A DNA stretch of 47,362 nt from Alphaproteobacteria bacterium (GTDB lineage: Bacteria; Pseudomonadota; Alphaproteobacteria; Acetobacterales; Acetobacteraceae). Where the stretch lies: NCBI GenBank assembly GCA_026400845.1, contig JAPLOH010000326.1, forward strand, positions 1 through 47,362. The letters are read 5' to 3'. The position numbers and the translations under genes are program-made. Under the pieces are notes generated by a model, which was not told the DNA's origin, did no database searches, and saw only the letters and a program-made list of their open reading frames with translations. Below, one piece after another: positions 1-9,547 of this stretch. Each line of letters starts with the position of its first letter. Positions within the stretch are counted from its first letter, which is position 1.

Positions 1-872
1 AGACCGCCAACGGGCGGATGGCATCGACCCAGTCCGCCCTGTCGCAGATCAGCGATATCGCATCCCGCTTCTTCGCGCAGACCAACGCCCTCACCGGGCT
101 CGACGCGACCACGATCGACACCATCGCCGCTTCGGCGCGGGACGCCTTGCGCCAGGTTGCCGGCCTGCTCGACAGCAAGTTCGGCGACACCTACGTCTTC
201 GCCGGCATCTACGGCTCGATCCAGCCGGTCCCGAACCCCGACCTGATCAACAGCAGCGGCATGGTGACCAGCATCACCGCCACCGTAGGCCAACTCGCGG
301 CCAACGGTGCGGCGGCGACGATCGCCGCAACGCTGACCACTGCTGCCTCCAATACCGCCGGGACCTCACCGTTCGACCCGGCACTCTCGCAAACGGCGGC
401 CGTGGCGCAGGGGCTCCGCCCGATCGTGCAAACCGGGCCGGCAAACTACCAGCCGGTCGGGATCGTCGCCGGGTCCAATTCCGATGTGACCTCGACCGGG
501 ACCTCGACCACAGGCTCTTATATTCGTGATGTGATGCGCGCACTGGCGACGATCGGCGCATTGTCGAGCTCGCAAGCAGGCGTCACCGGGTTCGGCACGC
601 TGGTCGACGATGTCCACGCGAGCCTTGGCGACGCCATCACCGCGTTGAATGGCGATGCCGGGGTGCTCGGCAATCGCCAGGCCGGCATGGCGACGACCAG
701 CCAACATCTCGCTGACACCGCAACCGCGTTGCAGGCGCAGATCAGTGACGCCCAGGACGTCGACATGGCGGCAACCCTGTCACACCTCGCGGCGGCTCAG
801 ACGCAGTTGCAGTCCGCCTACCAGCTGCTCGGGGCACTGCGCTCGCTCACGCTTGCGGAATTCCTCCGGTGA
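1..872 (+). CDS. flgL: Flagellar hook-filament junction protein FlgL-like, 5' partial
   Basis: The reading frame is open from the first bases of the window, so the start lies upstream and about 290 C-terminal residues are visible. The N-terminal part seen is helical and flagellin-like. It contains the motif DSKFGDTYVFAG, typical of FlgL (hook-associated protein 3) after its first coiled-coil segment. The last 80 residues form a flagellin C-terminal-type helix ending in AYQLLGALRSLTLAEFLR. FlgL links hook and filament outside the cell and is exported by the flagellar type III system. Flagellin follows on the same strand after 131 bases. A divergent second flagellin is possible, but the FAG motif and position favour FlgL. 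Confidence 0.8.
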   Translation, partial: TANGRMASTQSALSQISDIASRFFAQTNALTGLDATTIDTIAASARDALRQVAGLLDSKFGDTYVFAGIYGSIQPVPNPDLINSSGMVTSITATVGQLAANGAAATIAATLTTAASNTAGTSPFDPALSQTAAVAQGLRPIVQTGPANYQPVGIVAGSNSDVTSTGTSTTGSYIRDVMRALATIGALSSSQAGVTGFGTLVDDVHASLGDAITALNGDAGVLGNRQAGMATTSQHLADTATALQAQISDAQDVDMAATLSHLAAAQTQLQSAYQLLGALRSLTLAEFLR

Positions 873-1003
873 GAATTTTCTTTCCGGTGCGATGAACGGC
901 CCGGACTTTCATCTCGCATTAATCACTCGGTGCGACATTGCTGCCACGCCCGCCAAAAACAGCGGGGGCAGGCTTCATCTCTTGGGCAAGTAGGAAAATC
1001 GCC

Positions 1004-1858
1004 ATGCCTCTGAACTCCGTCAATACCAATATGGGCGCAACGATCGCGCTCCAGTCGCTGAACTCCACCAATTCGATGCTGCAGGCGACGCAGAAGCGCA
1101 TCTCGACCGGCTTTCGCGTCGCCGACGCAACCGACGACGGCGCCGCCTACGCGGTGGCCCAGCGTGTCCGGTCCGACGTCAATGCGCTCGGGAGCGCGAA
1201 CCAGCAGCTCGGCAACCTCCAGGGCCTGTTGTCGACCACCAACACCGCGCTCAACAACGTGTCGAACACCATGTCCTCGGCGCGCGACGTGCTGGTGAAG
1301 CTCGCCGACAGCAACACCCAGGGCACCCAGCGCGCGCAATACATCCAGCAGTACCAGTCGCTGGTCTCCAACATGAAGACGTTCTTCCAGGACGCGACAT
1401 ACAGCGCGAAGACCCTGGTCGGCGATATCGGCGGCAATAGCGGCTACGGCAATGTCGCCGTGGTTCGCAACGAGAATGCCGCCACCTACGGTATCGCGAC
1501 GTTCAGCGGCTCCGCGTTCATGGCCAGCATCACCTTCACCAGCACCCAGCTCAACGGTGCGGCGACGGTGGCTGCACTGATCGGCACGGCGGCAAGCGCC
1601 ACGTTCATCAACCAGTTGACATCGCTCGGAACGGCAATGAGCGGCTACGGCTCGGCGGCGGTCTATGTCAGCAACCAGGTGAGCTACAACAGCGACAAGA
1701 TGGACGCGCTGAACAACGGTCTCGGCGCCCTGATCGATGCCGATCTGGCAAAGGAGTCGGCCAAGATGCAGTCGCTGCAGATCCGCCAGCAGCTTGGCAC
1801 CCAGTCGCTCTCCATCGCCAACCAGGCACCGCAGAGCCTACTCAGTCTGTTCAAGTAA
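1004..1858 (+). CDS. Flagellin
   Basis: This 284-residue protein is a short alphaproteobacterial flagellin, the filament subunit exported by the flagellar type III system. Residues 1-140 carry the conserved N-terminal helices (for example LQATQKRISTGFRVADATDD), and about 200-284 form the C-terminal helix domain ending QAPQSLLSLFK. The middle, about 145-200, is a short Ser/Thr/Ala-rich exposed region and is the plausible site of O-glycosylation. The ATG at 1004 is chosen because it begins the conserved N-terminus and follows an AGGAAA-type ribosome site; the frame is open upstream but those residues do not look like flagellin. flbT, flaF and candidate modification genes follow. Confidence 0.95.
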   Translation: MPLNSVNTNMGATIALQSLNSTNSMLQATQKRISTGFRVADATDDGAAYAVAQRVRSDVNALGSANQQLGNLQGLLSTTNTALNNVSNTMSSARDVLVKLADSNTQGTQRAQYIQQYQSLVSNMKTFFQDATYSAKTLVGDIGGNSGYGNVAVVRNENAATYGIATFSGSAFMASITFTSTQLNGAATVAALIGTAASATFINQLTSLGTAMSGYGSAAVYVSNQVSYNSDKMDALNNGLGALIDADLAKESAKMQSLQIRQQLGTQSLSIANQAPQSLLSLFK

Positions 1859-1878
1859 GCCCGCGCACGCGCACGGCG

Positions 1879-1929
1879 GGCGCACAAAACGTGCGCCGTC
1901 AGGCAGGGATGTTTCGCCGCATCGCGGCG
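1879..1929 (+). other. Two tandem stem-loops between flagellin and flbT
   Basis: Positions 1879-1885 (GGCGCAC) pair with 1891-1897 (GTGCGCC) around a five-base loop. Positions 1915-1920 (CGCCGC) pair with 1924-1929 (GCGGCG) around ATC. Neither is followed by a U-run, so a simple intrinsic terminator is not supported. The second ends just before the flbT ribosome site (AGGAG near 1934). They could be processing or attenuation structures lowering flbT expression relative to flagellin; that role is inference. Confidence 0.5.
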
Positions 1930-1946
1930 AACAGGAGACTGAGCAG

Positions 1947-2402
1947 ATGTCTACGCTGGTACTCGAACTCCGCCCGGGCGAGATGATGATCGTCAACGGC
2001 GCACCGATCCGATTTCGAACGAAAACCCGGCTGGAACTTACGGCCCATGCCCGGTTCCTGTTCGGCAAGCAGATCATGGCACCGGCCGATGCGGACAGCC
2101 CGGCGCGGCGGATCTATTTCGCCCTGCAATCGGCCTACATTGGCGTCGATGACGAGCGCACCCGCGGCCTCATCGCGGCGCGCGAACTGATCGCCGCATT
2201 CAAGCAGTACACCACCTCGGCACTCGCACGGGAAATCCTGGATCGTGCACTCACCGCCGCCGAGGAGGACAATTGCTACCTCGCCCTCAAACTCGTCCGC
2301 CGGATCATTCGGCACGAGGATTCCGTGCTGTGCCGGGCGGACCCCGAGGTCCTCGCCGCCCAGCACAACCACCTCCCCGCCTTCGCAGCGGCTTCGGCCT
2401 GA
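1947..2402 (+). CDS. flbT: Flagellin biosynthesis regulator FlbT
   Basis: This 151-residue protein matches the FlbT family over its length, including the N-terminal ELRPGEMMIVNGAPIRF and the later PARRIYFALQSAYIG. In Caulobacter FlbT binds flagellin mRNA near its 5' end and promotes its turnover when flagellar assembly is incomplete; it works opposite FlaF. The ATG at 1947 is the conserved start and has an AGGAG site about eight bases upstream. Flagellin, flbT and flaF in this order are typical of alphaproteobacteria. The C-terminal tail (about 130-151) is Ala/His-rich and poorly conserved. Confidence 0.93.
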   Translation: MSTLVLELRPGEMMIVNGAPIRFRTKTRLELTAHARFLFGKQIMAPADADSPARRIYFALQSAYIGVDDERTRGLIAARELIAAFKQYTTSALAREILDRALTAAEEDNCYLALKLVRRIIRHEDSVLCRADPEVLAAQHNHLPAFAAASA

Positions 2403-2485
2403 AGCATGGCCAGGTCGCATCGCGCGAGGGCGCGTCGCAATAGCCTTGAACCGGGCTTCATCAACGATTGAGCAGGGAAAATCCC

Positions 2486-2747
2486 ATGTCGGCAACCAAC
2501 CAAATGACCCGCGCCTATGCTGCCGCGCAGAACCTTCGGGGACTGCGCGAGCAGGCGGCCGATTTGTTCCTCCGCGCCACCGCGGCCCGTGCGGGACCCC
2601 GAGAACGCGCTGCCGGCCCCTTTGAAGGCGTCCATCGTCTCCGTCGGTCATGCCGTGCAACGCGAAATCGAACGCGACAACCCAGACTTCGATTTCCTGC
2701 TCGCGGTGAACTCGGACCTAGCCGCCGGGCTCAGCGCCCGACTCTAG
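2486..2747 (+). pseudogene. flaF: flaF flagellin regulator with internal deletion and frame change
   Basis: From ATG 2486 one frame encodes a FlaF-like N-terminus (MTRAYAAAQNLRGLREQAAD, LFLRATAA). The expected C-terminus (RDPENALPAPLKASIVSVGH, then DFDFLLAVNSDLAAGLSARL) lies in a different frame that closes at 2747. The two halves meet near 2575-2600. Compared with FlaF proteins of about 115-125 residues, the middle segment (LWTxLxxD region, roughly 25-30 residues) is missing, so this is a deletion and not a simple one-base slip. FlaF normally supports flagellin synthesis and secretion as antagonist of FlbT. Alternatives are an assembly collapse, or a functional paralogue elsewhere. Confidence 0.75.
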
Positions 2748-2813
2748 TGCAGGATATTCAAAGGTCGCGACCAGGAACGGTCCGGCCCGGATCAGCTCAA
2801 AAGGAGCGCGCCA

Positions 2814-4259
2814 ATGAGTGCAACCGCCGCACACCCCGACGGCAAGCTGCTCCGGCAGGCCGATCGTTTCATCCGCACGTCGCGCTACGGCGCGGCCCAT
2901 GCCGTGCTGACCGCACTGCGCCGCCGCAGCCCCGGCAATACGGATGTAGGCCAGTTGGAAGCCCGTCTCGCAATGGCGGAAGGGCGCACCGGGGAGGCAC
3001 TCACAATCCTCGATGACGCCATTGCCGCCGCCACCACGAGCGCCCCCTTGCGCCTGCTGCGCGCCGAGGCACGGATCCAGGCCGGTGACGCCGCGGGAGC
3101 CGCCAGCGATGCCGCGGAAGCCGTCATCATCGATCCCCGGGACGCCGTCGCGAAGGCGATCCTTGGCCTCGCGCTGATAGATCTCGGGGCGCATGACGAT
3201 GCTGTTGCCTGTCTCGCCGAGGCGGCTCGCAGCGCCCCCAATATGGCCGCCGCCTGGCGGGGTTTGGCCGAGGCTTTGACCCGCTCCGGCAACACCGAGG
3301 AGGCGCGTGCCGCGTTCGCGGAAGGCGTCGCCAACGTGCCGGGCGATCTCGGCCTTCGCCAGGCGGCGATGATGGCGGCGATGCGGACCCGGAATTTCGA
3401 GCATTGCGTGGCGCTCGGGACCGGGGCCCGGGCAGCCGGCCTCGTGGATGCCTGCATTCTGGGTCTCCTCGGCCACGCGCTCAGCAAGCTGGACCGGCAC
3501 GTGGAGGCGTCGGAGGCCTATCACGGTGCCTTCCGTCTCGCCCCGGAGGACCCCTATGTCCGTCATCTCGTCTCGGCCGCAGGGCTGCTGCCCGGTGAAG
3601 TGCGGGCGCCACCGGAATATCTGGAAACTGTGTTTGACGGCTATGCCGGACGTTTCGAGGATCATCTGATCGGCCTCGGCTACCGGGTGCCCGGCCTCGT
3701 CCGCGACATGCTGGTCGAAGATTTTTCGACCCTTTCCGGCGCCAATCCTCCCGCCAGCCTTGGCCGGGTTCTTGACCTCGGATGTGGCACCGGCCTGGTC
3801 GGTCTGATGATCAACGACCTTCCCATGATCGACCTCACTGGCATCGATCTCTCGGCCAAGATGCTGGAGGAAGCGCGGGCGAAGGGCATCTATGCCACGC
3901 TGGCCCATAGCGACATCTTGGCCTACCTCGCTGGCAGCACCGACCAATGGGATACCGTCATCGGCGCGGACGTGCTGTGCTATTTCGGCAACCTCGAAGC
4001 AGTATTCCACGCGCTGCGTCAGCGGATGCGGCGTGGGGGGCGGTTCGTGTTCTCCGTCGAGCAGTGCGCCGAAACGGCGCCCGGATGGCGGCTCGGCAGT
4101 CAGGGACGCTACGCGCACGCTCGCAGTTTTGTTGAAGCCGCGCTGCAAGCGGCCGGGTTTGAGATCGATGTCGTCCGCGAAGAGACACTGCGCCATGAGG
4201 CCGGCGCGGCGGTTGCAGGGCTGCTGATCGCGACCCGCAAGGTTGCCGCCGATGCCTGA
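2814..4259 (+). CDS. TPR-repeat SAM-dependent methyltransferase
   Basis: This 481-residue protein has an N-terminal all-helical TPR array (about residues 15-255) joined to a class I methyltransferase domain (about 265-475). The glycine-rich SAM motif LDLGCGTG lies at 320-327 and the acidic strand GIDLS at 343-347. The linker YLETVFDGYAGRFEDHL (269-285) is characteristic of the predicted TPR-methyltransferase group (COG4976-like). An AAAGGAG site precedes ATG 2814. It overlaps the next gene by 8 bases. Placement directly behind flagellin genes, with TPRs that could bind flagellin as in FlmG, suggests it methylates flagellin or its glycan; substrate and modified atom are not visible in sequence. 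Confidence 0.85.
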   Translation: MSATAAHPDGKLLRQADRFIRTSRYGAAHAVLTALRRRSPGNTDVGQLEARLAMAEGRTGEALTILDDAIAAATTSAPLRLLRAEARIQAGDAAGAASDAAEAVIIDPRDAVAKAILGLALIDLGAHDDAVACLAEAARSAPNMAAAWRGLAEALTRSGNTEEARAAFAEGVANVPGDLGLRQAAMMAAMRTRNFEHCVALGTGARAAGLVDACILGLLGHALSKLDRHVEASEAYHGAFRLAPEDPYVRHLVSAAGLLPGEVRAPPEYLETVFDGYAGRFEDHLIGLGYRVPGLVRDMLVEDFSTLSGANPPASLGRVLDLGCGTGLVGLMINDLPMIDLTGIDLSAKMLEEARAKGIYATLAHSDILAYLAGSTDQWDTVIGADVLCYFGNLEAVFHALRQRMRRGGRFVFSVEQCAETAPGWRLGSQGRYAHARSFVEAALQAAGFEIDVVREETLRHEAGAAVAGLLIATRKVAADA

Positions 4260-6468
4260 TGCGCTGCCAACAATATTCCCGCGGGGCATGCTCTCCGCGG
4301 CCGAACCGACCGAGCAACTCAACCACGCAATCGATGTCGCGCGGGCGAGCGGATTCGTAGCGGCGGAGCACCTGTTCAACGACCTCTCAGTTCGGCTGCC
4401 GTACTGGGACGAAGTGCCGCTGCGCATTGCCGAGGCACAGCGCCGGGGTGGCAATCCGCGGGCCGCGGCCCTGGCCTATGAGGCCGCACTTCGGCTCAAT
4501 CCACGTCGGCCCGAAGCGCTTCTAGGCCTCGGTGTGATCGTTCTGGGCTGCGGCCAGATTTCCCGCGCGCAAAGCCTGTTCCTGCGATGCTGCGGTATCG
4601 CACCAGACTTGCCAGAGGGATGGGACGCGCTGGGCAATGCGCTGATGCTCTCCGGCGATCAGCGTGCCGCTGAATCCGCATTTGCCGAGGCGACGCGGTT
4701 GGCGCCGGGGCGTATCGACATGGCGGTGCATCGTGCCGAGGCTGCCCTGGCCTGCGGCGAGGGCGCGGGCGAAATCGGCCGCCTCCGGATTTCCCTCACC
4801 GGGGACCCAGCCAACCCCGCGATGCTGACGGCGCTCGCGATGCTGCTCGAAGCCGCACAGGAGCGGGACGAGGCGATCGAATGCCTCGAAGTTGCCGCCG
4901 CGTTGGCACCCGAAGACCTTGCGCCGCAACGTATGCTGGCACTGTGCCTGGTCCGCGCGAACCGCGTTCATGAAGCGCTCGACGCGCTGGACTGCGCCAT
5001 CGCCGTCGCCCCCGAAGACCTCGGCCTGCGCAACAACCGGGCCGCCGCGATGATCCGGCTGCACCGGTTCGGGGAGGCACACGACGACCTCGTCGCCCTG
5101 CTCGCCGAACATGGCGATCAGGGCGGGCTACTCAACAATCTCTCCAACTGCCTCGTCAGCCTCGGCCGCCAGGATGAAGGGGTGGCGGTCGCGCGCAAGG
5201 CAATTGCGAACGAACCGGAGACGGCGCAGGCGTGGCGCACGCTGTGCAACGCGCTGCCGTATGCCGAGGGGATCGGCGGCAGCGAGATGCTGGCCGCGAC
5301 GCGCCGCGCTGCACGCGTGCTGCCACGGCTGCCTGCCGCGCCTTGGCTGAACAATCCTGCAGCCGAGCGCCCATTGCGGATCGGACTGCTGTCGCCGACG
5401 CTCAAAACCCATCCGGTGGGCTGGCTGACGGTCGCCGGCTTCGAGACCCTCGATCCATCGCGGTTCGAACTGCATTGTCTCGGTCCGGAGCACGGCAGTG
5501 ATGCCATCCATCGCCGGTTCAAGGCGGTCGCCGCCTCCTGGACGCGACTCGACGGCCGCTCCCCGGCAGACATCGTGGCAATCTGCCGGGCACGCGGCCT
5601 GGATATCGTGATCGACCTCGGCGGCAACGGCGATCAGGGCATGCTCGGCGTGTGCGCCAACCGGCTCGCGCCAGTCCAGGTCAAATGGGTGGGCTCACAG
5701 AACCACAGCACCGGCCTTGCCGAGATGGACTGGTTCATTGCCGATCACTGGGAAATACCTGAAGGATTCGAGCGCTTCTACAGTGAGCGGATTCTGCGGC
5801 TGGACGACGGCTATGTCTGCTACAGCCCGCCACCCTACGCCCCCGACGTGGCACCGCTTCCGGCGCTCGCCACCGGGCGGGTCACGTTCGGTTGCTTTAA
5901 CAACCTCGCGAAGATCACCCGCGGCGCGATTGCCGCGTGGGCGGATATTCTGCGCGAGGTTCCCGGCTCGCGCCTCGCCATCATGTGCCACCAAATGAGC
6001 GAGGCGCCGACGCGCGCACGCCTGCTCGATGCATTTTCCCAAACCGGGATCGGCCACGAACGGATCGAGCTTCTCGGCGGCGCGCCGCACACCGAATTGC
6101 TGCGCCGCTATGGGCGGGTCGACATCGCGCTCGACCCGTTTCCCTACAGCGGCGGGCTTACCACCTGTGAGGCGCTGTGGATGGGCGTGCCGGTGGTGAC
6201 GATGCCCGGGGAAACCTTCGCCTCGCGGCACTCGGCGAGCCACCTCGCGAATATCGGGCTTGCTGACTGGGTCGCCGAGGGACCCGACGGGTACCGCAGG
6301 CTCGCGGTTGAAAAAGCCCGCGACATCACCGCCCTCACGGATGTGCGACATGGGTTGCGCCGACGCATGGCGGCGAGCCCGCTCTGCGACGGTCCGCGCT
6401 TCGGCCGCAGCCTCGGCAACGCCCTGCGCCATGCCTGGCGAGACTGGTGTGGGCAACGGGGCGCCTGA
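4252..6468 (+). CDS. TPR / GT41 O-GlcNAc-transferase-like glycosyltransferase (FlmG-like)
   Basis: This 738-residue protein has TPR repeats over about residues 15-340 and a SPINDLY/OGT-type GT-B domain over 370-735. OGT landmarks are present: the histidine in LLSPTLKTHPVG near 378, the lysine in FGCFNNLAKI near 550, and the nucleotide-sugar site DPFPYSGGLTTCEALW near 625 followed by VVTMPGETFASR. Caulobacter FlmG has the same architecture and glycosylates flagellin, and the gene here sits in the flagellin cluster, so flagellin is the likely acceptor. The donor sugar is unknown; no nonulosonic-acid synthesis genes are in view. ATG 4252 is preferred over the in-frame TTG at 4243. Both overlap the preceding gene, implying translational coupling. 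Confidence 0.88.
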   Translation: MPDALPTIFPRGMLSAAEPTEQLNHAIDVARASGFVAAEHLFNDLSVRLPYWDEVPLRIAEAQRRGGNPRAAALAYEAALRLNPRRPEALLGLGVIVLGCGQISRAQSLFLRCCGIAPDLPEGWDALGNALMLSGDQRAAESAFAEATRLAPGRIDMAVHRAEAALACGEGAGEIGRLRISLTGDPANPAMLTALAMLLEAAQERDEAIECLEVAAALAPEDLAPQRMLALCLVRANRVHEALDALDCAIAVAPEDLGLRNNRAAAMIRLHRFGEAHDDLVALLAEHGDQGGLLNNLSNCLVSLGRQDEGVAVARKAIANEPETAQAWRTLCNALPYAEGIGGSEMLAATRRAARVLPRLPAAPWLNNPAAERPLRIGLLSPTLKTHPVGWLTVAGFETLDPSRFELHCLGPEHGSDAIHRRFKAVAASWTRLDGRSPADIVAICRARGLDIVIDLGGNGDQGMLGVCANRLAPVQVKWVGSQNHSTGLAEMDWFIADHWEIPEGFERFYSERILRLDDGYVCYSPPPYAPDVAPLPALATGRVTFGCFNNLAKITRGAIAAWADILREVPGSRLAIMCHQMSEAPTRARLLDAFSQTGIGHERIELLGGAPHTELLRRYGRVDIALDPFPYSGGLTTCEALWMGVPVVTMPGETFASRHSASHLANIGLADWVAEGPDGYRRLAVEKARDITALTDVRHGLRRRMAASPLCDGPRFGRSLGNALRHAWRDWCGQRGA

Positions 6469-7541
6469 TGCAACCGCAGATTGACGTGAATGTCTTCGTC
6501 CACAACGGCGCCGCGACGATCTCCGAGGCTATCGACAGCGTGCTGGGGCAGACCTGGCGGAACCTCAGCATTACAGTGATCGACAACGCATCGAGCGATG
6601 CGACCTGCACGATCGTCGATGCTCTCGCGGCGCGGGACCAGCGGATCAAGCTGCGTCGCAACGCCGCCAATATCGGCCCGGTGTTGAACTGCCAGAAGGC
6701 GTTCTGGCATGGCGAGGCCACGTTCGTGATGCCCAAGACGGCCGATGACCTCGTCGCACCCGATTTCGTGGAAGCGGTGATGGACGTGTTGCTCGGTGAA
6801 CCCGCCACCGTCATGTGCCACGCCGCCGGCGTTGTGTTCGGCGATGACCGCCGCGTGTCACACGTCTATCCAGAGACCCATCGGCTGCATGCCGTGGGGC
6901 CAAACCCCGCGACGCGAGCGCGCCACGTGATGGCGCACTACACCAGCGCGCCGGCCTTTTGGGGTATCTATCGACGTGCCGCGGTGGATCTGCTGGCCCC
7001 CCTCGCCTATCGCCCGGGCTGGGACCATGCGGTGCTCGCCGAACTCGCCCTCTACGGCGAGATCCGCCACGTCGCCGAAATGTCCTTTTGGCGCCGTCAT
7101 GGCGGCAAGCCGGTCGACCAGCTCGCCCGCGGCTGTTCGCAATTCACCCAGCGCGACCTGCCGCACGACGATGATATCGCCGACCTCTATTGGTCGGTCC
7201 CGCTGATCAGCACCGCCTTCGCTCACATCGAGCGCTTCGCCCTCGCGCGTGTCGCACCCGCATCAAGGTGCGAAATGATGGCGGCGGTGGCACCGATCTT
7301 CCGTGCCCGCTGGCTTGCGGCGATGCGGCGCGAGGCGGCGATTTTCAAGGACCTGGCCGCTGCCCGCACCGAACGGCTTGCGACCGCAGAACCGACCGCG
7401 CGCCTATGGGGCGCACGACAAATCTCCGGGGTGCTTGACGCGATTCAGATGATCGTCCCCGAAGAGGATGTCAGCAGCGAACGCCTTGCCCTCTACGCAT
7501 TGATCGACGACGCCCAGACCACGGCGGACTACTCGTCGTAG
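6468..7541 (+). CDS. Family 2 glycosyltransferase
   Basis: This 357-residue protein begins with a GT-A fold of family 2: the strand [20 protein letters not shown] (5-24), the nucleotide-contact VIDNASSD (37-44), and TADD (91-94) in place of the usual DxD metal motif. The C-terminal 150 residues are helical and unassigned. Its ATG shares one base with the upstream stop (TGATG at 6466-6470), so translation is probably coupled. An in-frame GTG at 6447 is the alternative start. Its position suggests it extends or builds the glycan attached to flagellin, but it could serve another polymer. The 3' end overlaps the convergent apt gene by 13 bases. Confidence 0.82.
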   Translation: MQPQIDVNVFVHNGAATISEAIDSVLGQTWRNLSITVIDNASSDATCTIVDALAARDQRIKLRRNAANIGPVLNCQKAFWHGEATFVMPKTADDLVAPDFVEAVMDVLLGEPATVMCHAAGVVFGDDRRVSHVYPETHRLHAVGPNPATRARHVMAHYTSAPAFWGIYRRAAVDLLAPLAYRPGWDHAVLAELALYGEIRHVAEMSFWRRHGGKPVDQLARGCSQFTQRDLPHDDDIADLYWSVPLISTAFAHIERFALARVAPASRCEMMAAVAPIFRARWLAAMRREAAIFKDLAAARTERLATAEPTARLWGARQISGVLDAIQMIVPEEDVSSERLALYALIDDAQTTADYSS

Positions 7542-8044
7542 GCCATCAGCGTTTCGACCGGCACCGGAACCTTGGCCCTGCCATTGAGGAATGTCAGCTC
7601 GATCAGCGCCGCGGCCGCCGGCACTTCGGCACCCACCGTGCGCAGCAGCGCGATCGCCGCGGCCATAGTGCCACCAGTCGCCAGCAGATCGTCGACCACC
7701 ACCACCCGCTGGCCGGGCTGAACGGCATCCGCCTGGATCTCGATGCGATCGGTGCCGTATTCCAGCGCATAATCGTGCCCGATCGTCGGGCCTGGCAGCT
7801 TGCGCGGCTTGCGCACCATGATGAAGCCGCAACCGAGCTTGAGCGCCAATGGCGCCGCGATCAGAAAACCGCGCGATTCGATGCCGGCGATCAGGTCCGG
7901 CTGGTGTTTGCGCACCGCGCGCGCCATTCGGCCCATCGCGACCTGCCAGGCATCGGCGTCCCGCAGCAGGGTCGCGATGTCGTAGAACAAGATCCCCGGC
8001 TTGGGGAAATCAGGAATGCCGCGGATATGTGCCTTGAGGTCCAT
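7529..8044 (-). CDS. apt: Adenine phosphoribosyltransferase
   Basis: This 171-residue enzyme has normal Apt length and salvages adenine with PRPP to make AMP in the cytosol. The PRPP-binding motif [13 protein letters not shown] lies at 114-126, and the N-terminal [17 protein letters not shown] and the segment ESRGF near 56-60 are classic Apt signatures. ATG 8044 starts the conserved N-terminus; the longer open frame upstream has no family similarity. It is convergent with the GT2 gene (13 shared bases) and divergent from the ugp operon, so it is probably a single-gene unit. Confidence 0.95.
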   Translation of the reverse strand: MDLKAHIRGIPDFPKPGILFYDIATLLRDADAWQVAMGRMARAVRKHQPDLIAGIESRGFLIAAPLALKLGCGFIMVRKPRKLPGPTIGHDYALEYGTDRIEIQADAVQPGQRVVVVDDLLATGGTMAAAIALLRTVGAEVPAAAALIELTFLNGRAKVPVPVETLMAYDE

Positions 8045-8193
8045 GCTCGCCCGTCCTTTGCTGCTGCCGCTGTGTAATGGCGCAGCGGGCGGATGGGCAA
8101 GCCGCCCTTCACCGAACCGCCACGACTGTGCCATCATCGCGCAACAAGCCGCGTCTAAGCGCGGGGACGTCGAAGCATGCGAGGAGCACATCC

Positions 8194-9519
8194 ATGAAAC
8201 GCCGGACACTTTTAGCCGCGACCGCCGCCGCCGCCCTGCCGGCCCAAGGCTTCGCTCAGGCCAAGACCAAGATCGTCTGGTGGCACGCCATGGGTGGCGC
8301 GCTCGGCGATGAGGTCAATCGGATCGCCAAGGAATTCAACGCCTCGCAGGAGGCCGTCGAGGTCGAGGCGGTGTTCAAGGGCACCTACCCCGAGACGCTG
8401 ACGGCGGCCATCGCCGCCTGGCGCGCCGGCCAGGCGCCGCATATCGTGCAGATGTTCGAGGTCGGCACCGGCTCCATGCTCGCCGCCGGCCCCGCCGTGA
8501 AGCAGGTCTGGCAGCTCAGCCAGGAGACCGGCATCGAGTTCGACCCCAAGGCCTATCTCGGCGGCGTACGCGGCTATTACAGCCTGCCCGACGGGCGGCT
8601 CGCCTCGCTGCCGTTCAACTCCTCCACCTCGGTGATGTGGTACAACAAGGACGCCTTCGAGAAGGCCGGGCTCGACCCCGAGAAGCCGCCGGTTACCTGG
8701 AACGACGTGATCGCCGCCTGCCGTTCGCTGAAGGCCAAGGCCGCGACGCCAATCCCCATGGGCTCGGCCTGGCCGATCTGGATCCAGTTCGAGCAATACG
8801 CCGCGATGCATGACCTGGTGTTCGCCACCAAGTCCAACGGCTTCGAGGGGCTCGATACCGAGCTCAAGGTCAACACCCCTCCCTTCGTGAAGCAAATGCA
8901 GCGCCTGCTCGACATGTCCAAGGAGGGGCTGTTCAAATATGCCGGCCGGGACAACGCGGCCGATGCCATCTTCCCCTCCGGCGAGGCCGCGATCGGCTTC
9001 AACTCCTCCGCCGCCCGCGCCGCCATCGCACGGGACGCCAAGTTCCGCTGGGCCGCCGCCCTGCTGCCGATCGACCCGGAGGTGAACGCCAAGCCGATCA
9101 ACTCCATCATCGGCGGCGCCTCGCTGTGGACCATGACGACGCCGAGCCGCACGCCGGCCGAATACAAGGCCTGCGCGCAGTTCCTGAAGTTCATCGGCCG
9201 CGCCGATAATGACGCGGTGTGGCACCAGAAGACCGGCTACGTGCCGGTGACACTGGCGGGCTACGAGCTGTCGAAGCAACAGGGCTACTACCAGAAGGTG
9301 GTCGGCACCGATCTGCCGATCATCCAGCTCACCCGCGGCGAGGTGACGCCAAATTCCCGCGGCTTCCGACTCGGGCGGATGGCCGAGCTGCGCAACGTCT
9401 TCTCCGAGGAGCTGGAGAAGGCGCTGCAGGGCCAGCAGGGCGCCCAGGCCGCGCTCGATGCCGTGGTCACCCGCGGCAATCGTGTGCTGCGCGACTTCGA
9501 GAAGGCGACCAAGGGCTAA
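8194..9519 (+). CDS. ugpB: sn-glycerol-3-phosphate ABC transporter, periplasmic binding protein
   Basis: This 441-residue family 1 solute-binding protein starts with a signal peptide of about 22 residues ([19 protein letters not shown], cleavage near FAQA). The mature N-terminus [10 protein letters not shown] and the segments [16 protein letters not shown] and [14 protein letters not shown] match UgpB, which captures glycerol-3-phosphate or glycerophosphodiesters. The twin arginine leaves Tat export possible. ATG 8194 follows a GAGGAG site. It is first in a ugpB-A-E-C operon that lacks the phosphodiesterase ugpQ seen in enterics. The ligand is assigned by family resemblance only. Confidence 0.9.
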   Translation: MKRRTLLAATAAAALPAQGFAQAKTKIVWWHAMGGALGDEVNRIAKEFNASQEAVEVEAVFKGTYPETLTAAIAAWRAGQAPHIVQMFEVGTGSMLAAGPAVKQVWQLSQETGIEFDPKAYLGGVRGYYSLPDGRLASLPFNSSTSVMWYNKDAFEKAGLDPEKPPVTWNDVIAACRSLKAKAATPIPMGSAWPIWIQFEQYAAMHDLVFATKSNGFEGLDTELKVNTPPFVKQMQRLLDMSKEGLFKYAGRDNAADAIFPSGEAAIGFNSSAARAAIARDAKFRWAAALLPIDPEVNAKPINSIIGGASLWTMTTPSRTPAEYKACAQFLKFIGRADNDAVWHQKTGYVPVTLAGYELSKQQGYYQKVVGTDLPIIQLTRGEVTPNSRGFRLGRMAELRNVFSEELEKALQGQQGAQAALDAVVTRGNRVLRDFEKATKG

Positions 9520-9547
9520 GGGCCAAACCGAAGGACCCGCGCCGGGC

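Noticed and set aside
925-945. Possible sigma-54 promoter before flagellin (GG and GC elements near CGGTGCGACATTGC)
   Set aside because: The GG-GC spacing is nine bases instead of ten and the flanking consensus is poor.
2560-2610. Programmed frameshift as explanation for flaF
   Set aside because: No slippery heptamer or downstream structure was seen, and conserved middle residues are missing, which a frameshift alone would not cause.
2718-4454. A 578-codon minus-strand frame opposite the TPR-methyltransferase
   Set aside because: The plus strand encodes clear TPR and SAM-binding motifs; the antisense product shows none.
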